A stretch of 64,000 nucleotides of DNA from Marinirhabdus sp050859505. Lineage in GTDB: Bacteria; Bacteroidota; Bacteroidia; Flavobacteriales; Flavobacteriaceae. The notes beneath the pieces were generated by a model. The model did no database searches and was not told where the DNA came from. It saw only the letters and a program-made list of their open reading frames with translations. The stretch is from assembly GCF_050859505.1 (NCBI RefSeq), contig NZ_CP193934.1:3224001-3288000 (forward strand), read 5' to 3'. Each line of letters opens with the position of its first letter. Position 1 is the stretch's first letter. The position numbers and the translations under genes are program-made. Positions 52,235-62,519 of this stretch are shown piece by piece.

Positions 52235-54304
52235 ATGAAAAAATATATTTTATTACTCGTCACCTGTATACTTAGCCAGACCATTCAGGCACAGGAAGAC
52301 AACTACCTGTGGCTAGAAGAGGTTGATGGAAAGAAATCATTGGAGTTTGTAGCCGAGCAAAATAAAGCGACGCTGGCCGAACTAGGTACAGCAGAAGCGT
52401 ATCAGTCTATGTATGATAAGAGTTTAGCGATTTATAACTCTTCAGAAAAAATAGCATATCCTACTATTCATGGGGATTTTGCTTACAATTTCTGGCAAGA
52501 CGAAGATCATATAAGAGGTATTTGGAGAAGAAGTTCTTTAGAAAGCTTTATCAGCGGAAATCCAATTTGGGAAACTCTTCTTGATATTGACGCACTTTCA
52601 AAAAAAGATGATAAAAAATGGGTGTACAAAGGGAGTACTGGTTTATACCCGGATTACAATCGGTTTTTAGTACAACTTTCTGATGGTGGGGGCGATGCTG
52701 TGCTCATTAAAGAGTTTGATGTACAGAAAAAACAATTTATAGAAAACGGATTTTCAATAGAGGATACCAAAGGAGGTGCAGAGTATATTGATGAAAATAC
52801 CTTGATAGTTGCTTCCGATTTTGGAGAGGGTACGTTGACAACATCTGGTTATCCAAGACAAGTAAAACTGTGGAAGCGCGGGACGCTGTTAGAAGATGCA
52901 CAGCTTATTCATGAAGGAGAAACTACTGACGTAGGTAATTGGGGCTTTGTTTTTCGTGATGGTTCACAAGCATATACCATGATTGTCCATGGCATCACAT
53001 TTTTTACAAACCGCGTATTAGTTTGGCACAACAATAAAGCAATAGCGTTAGACATTCCTAATGACGCTATGCCTGCTGGTATTTTAAACAATCAAATGAT
53101 TTTACAGTTAAAATCAGATTGGTCTGTGAATTCTAAGACCTATAAAACCGGATCTGTTATAAGTCTAAATTTTAAGGAATTATTAAAAGGCACTAAGGAA
53201 ATTCAACTCATTATAGAACCCGATGAATTTTCAAGTATTTCACAACTTGCTACTACCAAAAACAAATTGCTCATTAGCCTATTGACCGATGTTACGAGTC
53301 AGTTACACCTCTATTCATTCGAGAACAAAAAATGGAGTAGCGAAAAAGTAAATGCCCCGGATTTTGGGAGTATTTACATAGCGGGCACTAATAACTTGAC
53401 AGACCAATATTTCTTTGAGTTTACAAATTTTACAACGCCAACTACCTTGTATTATGCCGATGCTGGCAAAAACACATTTGAAATCTACAAATCATTACCA
53501 GCATATTTTGACGCCAATACATATGAAATACAACAGCACAAAGCAAAATCTAAAGATGGAACGATGGTACCGTATTTTATGGTAGGGGCCAAAGGAATGA
53601 ACTATGATGGTTCTAATCCCACGTTAATGTATGCGTACGGCGGCTTTGAAGCTTCCCAATCACCATTTTACGCTTCAACTTTTGGGGTATCATGGCTAGA
53701 CAAAGGGGGCGTTTTTGTTTTGGCTAATATACGTGGTGGTGGCGAGTATGGCCCAAAATGGCATCAAGATGGAATGAAGGAGAAACGTCAAAATGTATTT
53801 GACGATTTATATGCCGTAACCGAAGACTTGATTACGAGAAAAATTAGTTCGCCAAAACATTTAGGTGTTATGGGAGGTAGTAATGGCGGCTTGTTAGTGG
53901 GTGTTGCATTTACGCAGCGACCAGATTTATACAATGCTGTGGTGTGCCAGGTGCCTTTGTTAGATATGCAGCGTTACAATAAACTATTGGCAGGAGCTAG
54001 CTGGATGGGCGAATTTGGTAACCCTGATATTCCCGAAGAATGGGCTTACATTAAAAAGTATTCGCCTTACCATAACCTAAAAGAAGGCATGGAGTATCCA
54101 GAAGTATTCTTCACCACCTCTACCAGGGATGATAGAGTGCATCCCGGTCATGCCAGAAAAATGGTAGCCAAAATGAATGACATGGGCTACAAAACCTATT
54201 ATTATGAAAACACCGAAGGAGGCCATGCGGGTTCCTCTACAAATGAACAACGTGCAAAGTCACACGCTTTGACGTTTTCTTATTTGTTGAAGAAGTTGAA
54301 GTAA
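52235..54304 (+). CDS. S9 family prolyl oligopeptidase, exported
   Basis: 689 residues from ATG 52235; a TTG 21 bases upstream is rejected because the ATG opens the signal peptide (MKKYILLLVTCILSQTIQAQ). N-terminal beta-propeller (EDNYLWLEEVDGKKSLEFV) and C-terminal alpha/beta hydrolase with the serine elbow GGSNGG (Ser549), Asp near 632 in STRDDRVHPGHA and His664 in EGGHAG. It cleaves after proline in short peptides. Preceded by a conserved upstream region that also stands before the DUF885 gene. Confidence 0.93.
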   Translation: MKKYILLLVTCILSQTIQAQEDNYLWLEEVDGKKSLEFVAEQNKATLAELGTAEAYQSMYDKSLAIYNSSEKIAYPTIHGDFAYNFWQDEDHIRGIWRRSSLESFISGNPIWETLLDIDALSKKDDKKWVYKGSTGLYPDYNRFLVQLSDGGGDAVLIKEFDVQKKQFIENGFSIEDTKGGAEYIDENTLIVASDFGEGTLTTSGYPRQVKLWKRGTLLEDAQLIHEGETTDVGNWGFVFRDGSQAYTMIVHGITFFTNRVLVWHNNKAIALDIPNDAMPAGILNNQMILQLKSDWSVNSKTYKTGSVISLNFKELLKGTKEIQLIIEPDEFSSISQLATTKNKLLISLLTDVTSQLHLYSFENKKWSSEKVNAPDFGSIYIAGTNNLTDQYFFEFTNFTTPTTLYYADAGKNTFEIYKSLPAYFDANTYEIQQHKAKSKDGTMVPYFMVGAKGMNYDGSNPTLMYAYGGFEASQSPFYASTFGVSWLDKGGVFVLANIRGGGEYGPKWHQDGMKEKRQNVFDDLYAVTEDLITRKISSPKHLGVMGGSNGGLLVGVAFTQRPDLYNAVVCQVPLLDMQRYNKLLAGASWMGEFGNPDIPEEWAYIKKYSPYHNLKEGMEYPEVFFTTSTRDDRVHPGHARKMVAKMNDMGYKTYYYENTEGGHAGSSTNEQRAKSHALTFSYLLKKLK

Positions 54305-54488
54305 TGTAAATGTATTGAACGTTTAAAATAAAAAGGCTCATTCTCACCTCATGTTTGGGTATTTTTTCTTCGGAAATAATAGACATTTTAGCTAATATGG
54401 TTCAAAAAATACGATTGAAAATGAGCCATGGCAACAAAAAAGATCGCACAACAAAGTAAAACCACTATACTCAATTAAAGCTAAGCTC

Positions 54489-55670
54489 ATGATAATACCA
54501 ATGCATAAAATAAAAACGCTATTCTTACCATTTCTGTTTATAATCGTGGTGATGGGTTGTAACACAAAAAATAAAGATAGCGTAGTGACTGAAGACACAC
54601 AAAAGGCAACTTCCTATAATGTCCTTTCCAGCGTCATCGATTCTATTAATTCAGAAATACATAATGGAGAATATGGATTGATAGACCGTTTTATGGTCCT
54701 GCAAAATGATACCTTATTGGCAGATTTCACCTATAAGCAGGACTATGAAACCATTGTTCAAAAATACGACACCACCAACCATCAATACAATTTCAATAGT
54801 ACCAATTGGCATCCCTACTATCAACAAAGTGAATTGCACTCACTTCAATCTGTCACCAAAAGTATTACCTCTATCCTGCTGGGTATTGCATTGGATTTGA
54901 ATGAGAATTATACTGTTGGTAGCAAAGCAATGCCTTTGTTGAATGGTTCTGACACCGACTTTCAAGATAAAAGAAAGCAAAATATAACTCTTGAAAATTT
55001 GTTGACCATGAGAAGTGGTTTACAATGGAATGAAGAAACTGACCATAATGACACCACAAATGACTGTTTTAGGCTGGAATCCAGTGACAACTGGATCGAC
55101 TATGTTTTAAGCAAGCCTATGGATACACTACCGGGAACAAGATTCGTGTATAATGGTGGCGGAACCGTTCTTTTAGGTAAAATCGTTAGAACTATTACAG
55201 GAAAACGAATCGACAAATGGGCAGAAGAAAAGTTATTTGCCCCACTTGGCATCACAGAGTACTACTGGAAAGAAACTCCTGATGGAGAAATTGACACCGA
55301 AGGCGGTTTATATCTTACCGCAGAAGACCTGGCAAAAATTGGTTCGTTGTTTCTGAATAAAGGAAAATGGAATGACAACCAAATTGTTTCTGAAAGTTGG
55401 GTTACAACTTCCACAAGCCCTTTGGTTAAAAACGTAAAACCTGAATGGCGAAAAGATATGGGATATGGCTATCAATGGTGGATTCCAGAATATACTGGTA
55501 CTGGCAAAACCAATATTTATTCGGCTAACGGATATGGAGGACAGTTTTTAATGATGGCTCCGGAATACAATATAATCATCGTATTCAATGGCTGGAATAT
55601 TAATGATGAACCTGAAAAGTCAACGTATAGAGTTTTGGAGGACAGAATACTTCCGGAACTGAAAAAATAA
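54489..55670 (+). CDS. Class C beta-lactamase-fold serine hydrolase, lipoprotein
   Basis: 393 residues; lipobox Cys near residue 24 (FLFIIVVMGCNTK). Catalytic SxxK in LQSVTKSITS (near 120), the Tyr motif in FVYNGGGTVLLG and a C-terminal YSANGYGGQF as KTG substitute. Proteins of this type are D-aminopeptidases, esterases or penicillin-binding-like enzymes rather than true beta-lactamases. An ATG 12 bases in (MHKIKTLFL) is an alternative start. It lies between the two peptidase genes with shared upstream regions, so a joint role in peptide breakdown is possible. Confidence 0.88.
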   Translation: MIIPMHKIKTLFLPFLFIIVVMGCNTKNKDSVVTEDTQKATSYNVLSSVIDSINSEIHNGEYGLIDRFMVLQNDTLLADFTYKQDYETIVQKYDTTNHQYNFNSTNWHPYYQQSELHSLQSVTKSITSILLGIALDLNENYTVGSKAMPLLNGSDTDFQDKRKQNITLENLLTMRSGLQWNEETDHNDTTNDCFRLESSDNWIDYVLSKPMDTLPGTRFVYNGGGTVLLGKIVRTITGKRIDKWAEEKLFAPLGITEYYWKETPDGEIDTEGGLYLTAEDLAKIGSLFLNKGKWNDNQIVSESWVTTSTSPLVKNVKPEWRKDMGYGYQWWIPEYTGTGKTNIYSANGYGGQFLMMAPEYNIIIVFNGWNINDEPEKSTYRVLEDRILPELKK

Positions 55671-55860
55671 ATAACTATTTACCCATGGACATCCCTTTCT
55701 TACATCCGATGAAGAGGCACGACGAAAGGAATGCATTAGCGAGCGAGGAAGGGCAAAAGAAAACTAATAATGCCGAATCTTCAATTAGATTGGGTAAACA
55801 TCATTTTATTTAAATTCCTACCTTCTGGGGTACAGGTCCGAAACACAATGATTTGAATAC

Positions 55861-55930
55861 TGTAGGCAACTACCTACGTACTTATACCTATCTAATTTAT
55901 TATCATATATTTAGAACTTCTAACCAATTA
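55861..55930 (+). promoter_or_regulatory. Conserved upstream region of the DUF885 gene (shared with 52151-52222)
   Basis: GTAGGCAACTACCTAC, TATACCTAT, ATCATATATTTAG and ACCAATTA in the same order and spacing as before the S9 gene. Confidence 0.55.
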
Positions 55931-55942
55931 AAACTTCATACC

Positions 55943-57694
55943 ATGAAACAATACCTGCTATGTGTAATGATCCTTATCATTTCAGTATCTGCCTGTAAAG
56001 AACAACCTAAAAAAGAAGTCGCCATGGATCAAAATGAGAATTTTGATGCTTTTAAAGAGGAGTTCTTACAAGAGCTTTGGAAACAAAGTCCGGGTTTTGC
56101 ATCCTGGGCCGGATTGCACGATTATGATTCTATTTTGAATGTAGATTCAGCAGAAAACAAACAAAAGTATCTCAACTCACTGAAAGAATTTGAGACGAAA
56201 CTCCAGAAGTTTGAGCTCTCCAACTTAGATGATAGTAACAAAATAGACTATCACCTTATAGCAAATGCACTGGAATCTGGAGCATGGTATGTTAACGAGT
56301 TTAAAGGCCACGAATGGGATGCATCTGGCTATAACATTACAGGTCGCGTTTGGACCATAGTAAATGGCGATTATGCAGCTCTTGAAACACGATTAGAAAT
56401 TCTATCTGCTTTGTTGAAAAACGTTCCTGCCTATTATGATGCTGCACTTGAGAATCTTACAAGGCCTACGATGGAGCATCTTGAACTTGGCTACAATCAA
56501 AACCAAGGAGCTTTAGGGATTTTAGGCGAGCAACTTTTGGATTCTATATCAAGTTCTACGCTAAGCGATGCTAAAAAAGAAACGCTGGTAGCAAGAGTAC
56601 AATCCTCGAAAGAGGCAGTTAGCAACTATCTTACTTCACTTGAAAAACTAAAAGTTGAACTTACAGATGGCAAGGCCGAAAGCCCGAGAATCGGGAAAGC
56701 ACTATTCGATAAAAAATATGCGTTAGAAATAAACTCAGATTATACGGCTGAAGAAATATATACTAAAGCATTAAAAGAGAAGAAGAAAATACACCAGCAA
56801 ATGATTGAAATTTCAGATTCGATCTGGGATGATCATCTGGCAGGTATTGAAAAGCCCACAGATAAGATTGTCATGGTAAAAATGCTAATTGATAAAATTG
56901 CTGAAAAACATGTAGCTCGTGAAGACTTTGTTGATGAAATTAGACGCCAGATGCCCATCCTCGCTGCATTTGTAAAAGATAATGACCTTTTAACACAAGA
57001 TCCGTCTAAACCTTTAGTGGTGCGTGAAATGCCCATACACTTACGTGGTGTTAGTGGTGCATCTGTCTCCAGTCCTGGTCCTTACGAAAAAGGAAAGGAT
57101 ACCTATTACAATGTGACCCCGCTTGACGGCTACAGCGATGAAGAAGCTGAAAGTAATTTAAGAGAATACAATCACTATATCCTCCAAATATTAAATATCC
57201 ATGAAGGAATCCCCGGTCATTATACGCAGCTTGTGTATGGTAACGAATCTCCAAGTATCATTAAATCTATATTAGGAAATGGAGCAATGGTCGAGGGCTG
57301 GGCAAACTACGCCGAAATAATGATGCTGGAAGAAGGGTATAATGAATCACCAGAAATGTGGTTAATGTGGTACAAATGGCAGTTAAGATCTATGACTAAT
57401 ACAATTTTAGATTATAGTTATCACGTGCTTAATCTTGAAAAAGAAGAAGCGATGCAATTGATGATTGCAGAAGCGTTTCAGGAAAAAACAGAGGCGGAGG
57501 AAAAGTGGGTGAGAGTTACTTTATCTTCTGCACAACTCAGTTCTTATTTTACCGGTTTTTCTCAAATTTATGAATTGAGAGAGGAGCTGAAAGCACTAAA
57601 AGGCGATGAGTTCGATTTAAAAGAATTTCACGAACAGTTTTTAAGCTACGGAAATGCTCCCGTAAAATATATTCGTGAGTTGATGTTGAAGTAA
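55943..57694 (+). CDS. DUF885 family lipoprotein (peptidase-like)
   Basis: 583 residues from ATG 55943; the frame opens 90 bases earlier but the lipoprotein signal fixes the start (MKQYLLCVMILIISVSACKE). DUF885 features: FASWAGLHDYDSIL near 45, HEGIPGHYTQLVYG near 430 (an HExxGH-type zinc motif) and WANYAEIMMLEEGY with the further Glu. This supports a metallopeptidase acting outside the cytoplasm, in line with the neighbouring S9 enzyme. Confidence 0.87.
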   Translation: MKQYLLCVMILIISVSACKEQPKKEVAMDQNENFDAFKEEFLQELWKQSPGFASWAGLHDYDSILNVDSAENKQKYLNSLKEFETKLQKFELSNLDDSNKIDYHLIANALESGAWYVNEFKGHEWDASGYNITGRVWTIVNGDYAALETRLEILSALLKNVPAYYDAALENLTRPTMEHLELGYNQNQGALGILGEQLLDSISSSTLSDAKKETLVARVQSSKEAVSNYLTSLEKLKVELTDGKAESPRIGKALFDKKYALEINSDYTAEEIYTKALKEKKKIHQQMIEISDSIWDDHLAGIEKPTDKIVMVKMLIDKIAEKHVAREDFVDEIRRQMPILAAFVKDNDLLTQDPSKPLVVREMPIHLRGVSGASVSSPGPYEKGKDTYYNVTPLDGYSDEEAESNLREYNHYILQILNIHEGIPGHYTQLVYGNESPSIIKSILGNGAMVEGWANYAEIMMLEEGYNESPEMWLMWYKWQLRSMTNTILDYSYHVLNLEKEEAMQLMIAEAFQEKTEAEEKWVRVTLSSAQLSSYFTGFSQIYELREELKALKGDEFDLKEFHEQFLSYGNAPVKYIRELMLK

Positions 57695-58158
57695 ACTCTA
57701 AGTTGATTTATACCTTAAAACTTAATTTTTAACTAAAATGGGGATATTCAATTTCTAATGAAATGACATAAATCAAAATGTTATTGACTATTTGCCAGAT
57801 AATGAGTTTATTATAAATTCAAGAAAATTTGAATGGAAAATGACCAACAAAATGTGAGATCGGAACTATAATAACAAGTACATTGGCGAAACGCTGTAAC
57901 AATACGCATAAGCTTCCCTTAGAACCGAACTGCTTTGTACGGTATCTATACAGATGAATGCAATAAAAATTTATGAGTATTGATTCGTAGCAATTTAAAA
58001 TTAGCTGATAGTCAGATTTCCGCTCTGCACAGCATTTTGATAAGTACAAAGTCTTCATACATGTAACATTCTCCAATACTTTAAACAGCACAATAGTTTT
58101 TACAAACGCTCAAGTAAACGCTGAAAAAACTAGTATGCTGTTTCTACAAGTGTAAATA
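57695..58158. other. Gene-free stretch
   Basis: 464 bases between convergent genes. No frame on either strand looks like a gene, no terminator is obvious, and no known repeat was recognised. Confidence 0.4.
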
Positions 58159-59835
58159 CTAAACGACTGCCAATTCCCTTACCTTTAATATATTGGAAGG
58201 AACTTTTGTGCCATTTGTAACTACTTTGGGTGAAACCGGTTCTCCGTTGTCTGACACAACCGAGGTTACATAGGTAGTAGAATTTTCCATCTTATACTCT
58301 TTTCTAAAACCTACAAGCGCTACAGCAATATTTCGTTCTTTGGCGCCTTCAGTCACAAATTCTTTTATCATTTGCAGCACATCGTGGTCAATATAAACTG
58401 TTGTTGAAGCATCGATTTTAATTTTACTACCTTCAGGTAAATGGGCAAACGTTTGTTTTATGGCAGCTTTATTCAAAAATGAAACCTCTTGTGCTAATTC
58501 CATATTAATAGTTTCGCCTTCTTTATGCTTATCCTTTTTAAAGAAATAAGCTAGCTTCACATTTCCTCGTAAAATGAAGTATATACTCACAGCCATCCCT
58601 ATCCCGACACCCACTAACAAATCTGTAAAGACCACTGCTACAATAGTAACTACAAAGGGTATAAACTGGAATTTTTTACTGTTACGCCACATATGAACGA
58701 ACTTTGCAGGGCTTGCTAGTTTATAACCAATAACAAGTAACACAGCAGCAAGAGATGCTAATGGAATTAAATTTAATAAAAATGGAATCGCGAGTACTGC
58801 AGCCATTAAAAATATACCGTGCGAGATTGCTGCTAGTTTGGTTCTACCTCCAGCATTAATATTTGCCGAAGTTCTAACAATTACAGAGGTCACAGGAATA
58901 CCGCCAATTAAACAACTAAGCATATTCCCTACACCTTGCGCTTTTAACTCTCTATTTGTGTTTGTATAGCGCTTTAAAGGATCCAATTTGTCTGCTGCTT
59001 CGATACATAACAAGGTTTCTATACTGGCTACGGCTGCAATGGTGATTGCAACAATCCAGATATCTATATTTCCTATTTGGGAAAAATCCGGCAAACTAAA
59101 CTGACTCCAAAATTGTGTCATAGATTCAGGCACCGGAAGACTTACCAAATGCTCTGGACTTATGGCTAAGGATGAGCCTGTTGCTTTAAAAGTTTCATTA
59201 ATGGCTACACCCGCCAATACGGCAACCAAAGCTCCTGGAATAGATTTCATTTGTTTTAAGAATGGGACTTTTAAAAATGCAATGAGAATGGCCAATGAAG
59301 CCAATACAACAATAACAGCACCTGGATGTATAAAATTAACTGTATTTGCTAATGTTGTAAAAATTTGATGATCTCCAGCTGCATTTACAAACCAATAATC
59401 ACCTTCGTGCATTTCATCAAATCCTACTGCGTGTGGTAATTGTGATAAAATAATAATGATTCCTATCGCTGCCAGCATTCCTTCAATGACATTAGAAGGT
59501 AAGTAATTAGAAAGAACACCTGCTTTCACAAAGCCTAAGATAATTTGTAAGACCCCTGCTAATACACCTGCCAGCAAGAAGGCTTCAAACGATCCTAAAG
59601 TTGCTATTGCTGCTAAAACGATTGCCGTTAATCCCGCAGCTGGACCAGACACACTAAGTTGTGAACCACTAAGCGTACCCACGACAATTCCTGCAACTAC
59701 TCCAGAAATAATTCCTGAAAATAATGGTGCACCACTCGCAAGAGCAATACCCAAACATAATGGTAAGGCGACTAAAAAGACAACCAATCCCGATTTTATA
59801 TCGGATTTAAAATATTTTGTTGAAAAATTTTTCAT
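58159..59835 (-). CDS. SulP family anion permease with STAS domain
   Basis: 558 residues. About 10-14 membrane helices follow the start KYFKSDIKSGLVVFLVALP; SulP features include GIALASGAPLFSGIISG, SGPAAGLTAIVLA and IEAADKLDPLKRYT. A cytoplasmic STAS domain begins near residue 450. SulP carriers move bicarbonate, sulfate or other anions with Na+ or H+. It follows a USP-like gene and a two-component pair on the same strand (41 bases to the USP gene), so it may be a regulated bicarbonate or anion uptake module. Substrate uncertain. Confidence 0.9.
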   Translation of the reverse strand: MKNFSTKYFKSDIKSGLVVFLVALPLCLGIALASGAPLFSGIISGVVAGIVVGTLSGSQLSVSGPAAGLTAIVLAAIATLGSFEAFLLAGVLAGVLQIILGFVKAGVLSNYLPSNVIEGMLAAIGIIIILSQLPHAVGFDEMHEGDYWFVNAAGDHQIFTTLANTVNFIHPGAVIVVLASLAILIAFLKVPFLKQMKSIPGALVAVLAGVAINETFKATGSSLAISPEHLVSLPVPESMTQFWSQFSLPDFSQIGNIDIWIVAITIAAVASIETLLCIEAADKLDPLKRYTNTNRELKAQGVGNMLSCLIGGIPVTSVIVRTSANINAGGRTKLAAISHGIFLMAAVLAIPFLLNLIPLASLAAVLLVIGYKLASPAKFVHMWRNSKKFQFIPFVVTIVAVVFTDLLVGVGIGMAVSIYFILRGNVKLAYFFKKDKHKEGETINMELAQEVSFLNKAAIKQTFAHLPEGSKIKIDASTTVYIDHDVLQMIKEFVTEGAKERNIAVALVGFRKEYKMENSTTYVTSVVSDNGEPVSPKVVTNGTKVPSNILKVRELAVV

Positions 59836-59876
59836 AGCTATTGTAAATTATATTTTCTTATTTTTTTTCTGAAATT

Positions 59877-60359
59877 TTATAAATTGAAGAGGTTTATCAA
59901 TGAAAATTTCTTTTCCGTAATTTCCTCAGAAACATCTACTGGAACTTCAATCACGTTTTTTACATTTTTTTTGATATAACTGGTGGCATCAAACCATTTC
60001 TTGTTAGGACAATTCAATGTTTCTTTTTTTGGAACAATGGCATATTCCGCATCAATTTGTTCTAAAAAATTTTGGAAAGCAAATGAGTTAACACCTGTAA
60101 ATAATTCAAAAGAAAAGGTTTGAATAGTATTCTTATGTTCTAGCACAATACGGCGTTTGGCCTTTTCAAAATCATCCGTAAATTGTTTTCGAATTTGTTC
60201 TCTTTCGTTGAAATGGGTAATTCCCCAACGTGTGTCTGGCAACTTGTAACCCGCAATCAATTTAATATCCAGTTTAGTATCAGGATAGTTTAAAATTGCA
60301 TATTCAACAAGCTGTAACGATTCAACAGTAAAATCTGTAGGAATAAGTATTTTTCTCAT
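59877..60359 (-). CDS. Universal stress protein-like protein
   Basis: 160 residues from ATG 60359 (MRKILIPTDFTVESLQLVEY); an ATG 33 bases earlier adds a basic extension. The start fits the USP fold (KILIPTDF as strand 1 with a nucleotide-contacting Asp). The C-terminal half (YAIVPKKETLNCPNKKWFD) is less typical, and the Gly-rich ATP loop G-2x-G-9x-G is not visible, so it may not bind ATP. Sits between the sensor kinase and the SulP gene, probably in their operon. Confidence 0.7.
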   Translation of the reverse strand: MRKILIPTDFTVESLQLVEYAILNYPDTKLDIKLIAGYKLPDTRWGITHFNEREQIRKQFTDDFEKAKRRIVLEHKNTIQTFSFELFTGVNSFAFQNFLEQIDAEYAIVPKKETLNCPNKKWFDATSYIKKNVKNVIEVPVDVSEEITEKKFSLINLFNL

Positions 60360-60445
60360 CTTTTTTAACTTTTTAGCAAACATAGTTGCCAATTGTTAGA
60401 GTCGTATAAGAGCGACATTAAAACAAGATTAGAATTTCAATTTAC

Positions 60446-61825
60446 TTATAGGCTGTGGGTATTTTTATTGGGGAGTCTAATTTTTACAAAGGTTCCTTTA
60501 TCTATTTGAGAAATAACCCGTATGTTTCCTGAGTGCATTTTTATAATACGGTAGGCAAGCGGAAGTCCAAATCCAAACCCTTTTATATCTCGAACATTAG
60601 AAGCACGAAAAAAGGGTTCATAAATGCTCTTTAGTTCATCTTCCGGAATACCAACACCCAGATCTTTAATTGTAAGCAATATAAAATCTGCGTCGGAAAC
60701 TATTTTTACTACTACTTTTTTATTATTTGAAAATTTACACGCATTTTCCAAAATATTTCCTAATGCTACATTTAAGAGGGATTCGCTTCCCATATGGGTA
60801 ATTGCGTCTTCACTATCTGGCAACTCTTCAAAATCAAGTTCGATTTTATTATTGGGGATGGCCACATCAAGGTTGTTTTTTATGCTCAATATCATTTCAT
60901 CAAGACGTATAGGCTCAATTAAAAATCCTTTTGATTCAAAATCAGTTTGGGCGAGCTTCAGAAGTCCATTTACCAAGAAATCGAGCCGCGATGCTTCACG
61001 GTCTATATTTTCAAGAATGGCGTGATAGTGTTCTTTGCTTCTCTCTTTGTTAAGTGCAATCTCTGTTTGTCCTAAGATTGCTGTAAGCGGATTTCTAAGT
61101 TCGTGAGAGGCGTTATTAATAAAGTTATTTTGTAGATCGAAGGATAGTTGCAATCTATCTAACATATTATTAAACGTTATTGCCAGTTGTGCAAGTTCAT
61201 CTTTACCATTGGTGCTATCCAAACGGAGCGATAAATTTTCGGCACGAATAAGGTTTACTTCCTTGATAATTTTAGAAATAGGACTTAATGCCTGTTGTGC
61301 AAAATACCTTCCCAATATGAATATGAATACGATACTTATAAAGAATGCGACGATAAGTGTGTTTCGTAAATTATCTAGTTTTCCAAACCCATAAAGGTCT
61401 GTTGCCGAAAGCACAACGATAAAATCTCCTTGGTTATCGTGATACAGCAAGCCCGTATAATAGTAATTGTCTTGTTTTAATTCTGCATATTCATTATTGA
61501 ATATTTTTTCGTAAAATCTATCTGGCAAGTTTTTATCCAACGCTCCAAACGCGACTTTACGCTCCGCATCGACTGGGTAAATAACCTCCTTTTCGTTGGG
61601 CAAGGTATGCAAATGGCGAATCCTGATATCATCGTAAATGTCTATATTAAGTTCATCTCCCTCTAAATAGGCTTGTGCAGCAATGGTAGCTCTCTGGCTT
61701 AACCGAAGATAAAATTCACTTTCTGTATAAGTCTTTGAAACAAAATATATAAGTATAAAAATACCGGTCAAGAACAAGCTAGTCAACCCAATAAAAATTG
61801 ATGAAATTTTTGTTCTTAATTGCAT
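60446..61825 (-). CDS. Sensor histidine kinase (EnvZ/QseC-like)
   Basis: 459 residues: membrane helices at about 8-30 and 155-172 flank a ~120-residue periplasmic sensor region. HAMP follows (AQQALSPISKIIKEVNLIRA), then the HisKA box with H241 (NNASHELRNPLTAILG), and HATPase with NILENACKFSNN, DLGVGIPEDEL and GFGFGLPLAYRI. It starts 7 bases after the response regulator stop, so the two are one operon and a cognate pair. The signal is unknown. Confidence 0.93.
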   Translation of the reverse strand: MQLRTKISSIFIGLTSLFLTGIFILIYFVSKTYTESEFYLRLSQRATIAAQAYLEGDELNIDIYDDIRIRHLHTLPNEKEVIYPVDAERKVAFGALDKNLPDRFYEKIFNNEYAELKQDNYYYTGLLYHDNQGDFIVVLSATDLYGFGKLDNLRNTLIVAFFISIVFIFILGRYFAQQALSPISKIIKEVNLIRAENLSLRLDSTNGKDELAQLAITFNNMLDRLQLSFDLQNNFINNASHELRNPLTAILGQTEIALNKERSKEHYHAILENIDREASRLDFLVNGLLKLAQTDFESKGFLIEPIRLDEMILSIKNNLDVAIPNNKIELDFEELPDSEDAITHMGSESLLNVALGNILENACKFSNNKKVVVKIVSDADFILLTIKDLGVGIPEDELKSIYEPFFRASNVRDIKGFGFGLPLAYRIIKMHSGNIRVISQIDKGTFVKIRLPNKNTHSL

Positions 61826-61832
61826 AAATACG

Positions 61833-62519
61833 CTATTGCACCTTTAGAATATAGCCCATACCTATTACTGTATGTATGAGTTTAACTTCAAATTTTTTGT
61901 CTATTTTATTTCGGAGATAGTTAACATACACATCTACAACGTTGGTACCCATATTAAAATTGATATCCCATACGTTTTCAAGTATATCGACACGGCTTAA
62001 AACCCTATTTCTGTTTTTCAGCAAATATTCAAGCAATCTAAATTCGGTAGAAGTTAATTTTATTTCTATGTCTGCCCTTTTTACAATCTTTGCGTCCATA
62101 TCCAAATCTAAGTCATCGATTGTTAAGATATGATTGCTATTTCCAATGACATTTTTTTTTCTGGTTCTTGCGCGAATTCTCGCCAAGAGCTCTTTAAATT
62201 TAAATGGTTTTATTAAATAATCATCTGCTCCAGAATCCAACCCTTTTACAACATTTTCGGTCGTACCCAACGCAGTAAGCATGATAATTGGAAGACTTTC
62301 ATACCCAATCTGTCTTATGGTTTTTGCAACTTCAAGACCGTCTATACCTGGTAAAATGATATCCAAAACCACTAAATCGATTTCCTTCTGCTTCAGTAAT
62401 TCTAATCCAGCGACACCATCATAAGCCACAAAGACCGTATAGCCAGATTCTTTAAGACCTTGGCTTATAAACGCCGCAACATTGGGCTCATCTTCTATGA
62501 CTAATATTTTCTTTGCGAT
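61833..62519 (-). CDS. OmpR/PhoB-type response regulator without a standard start codon
   Basis: 228 residues if read from ATC at 62519. The receiver begins IAKKILVIEDEPNVAAF and contains phospho-acceptor Asp in VLDIILPGIDG; the C-terminal winged helix ends VRGMGY-like (IHTVIGMGYILKVQ). The first usual start (GTG at 62429) would remove the first beta strand and acidic pocket, so it is wrong. The frame opens at a stop just upstream and holds no ATG, GTG or TTG before the conserved part. A -7 box TATCTTTG at 62549-62556 (minus strand) fits a start near 62519. Confidence 0.85.
   Translation of the reverse strand: MAKKILVIEDEPNVAAFISQGLKESGYTVFVAYDGVAGLELLKQKEIDLVVLDIILPGIDGLEVAKTIRQIGYESLPIIMLTALGTTENVVKGLDSGADDYLIKPFKFKELLARIRARTRKKNVIGNSNHILTIDDLDLDMDAKIVKRADIEIKLTSTEFRLLEYLLKNRNRVLSRVDILENVWDINFNMGTNVVDVYVNYLRNKIDKKFEVKLIHTVIGMGYILKVQ

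Noticed and set aside
54332..54426. Inverted repeat GGCTCATT...AATGAGCC as an insertion sequence relic
   Set aside because: Only 8 bp arms ~80 bases apart and no transposase fragment between them; could be a hairpin but not supported as an IS.
57819..58091. Minus-strand 90-residue ORF
   Set aside because: Composition and lack of any recognisable motif, start context or neighbour suggest chance.
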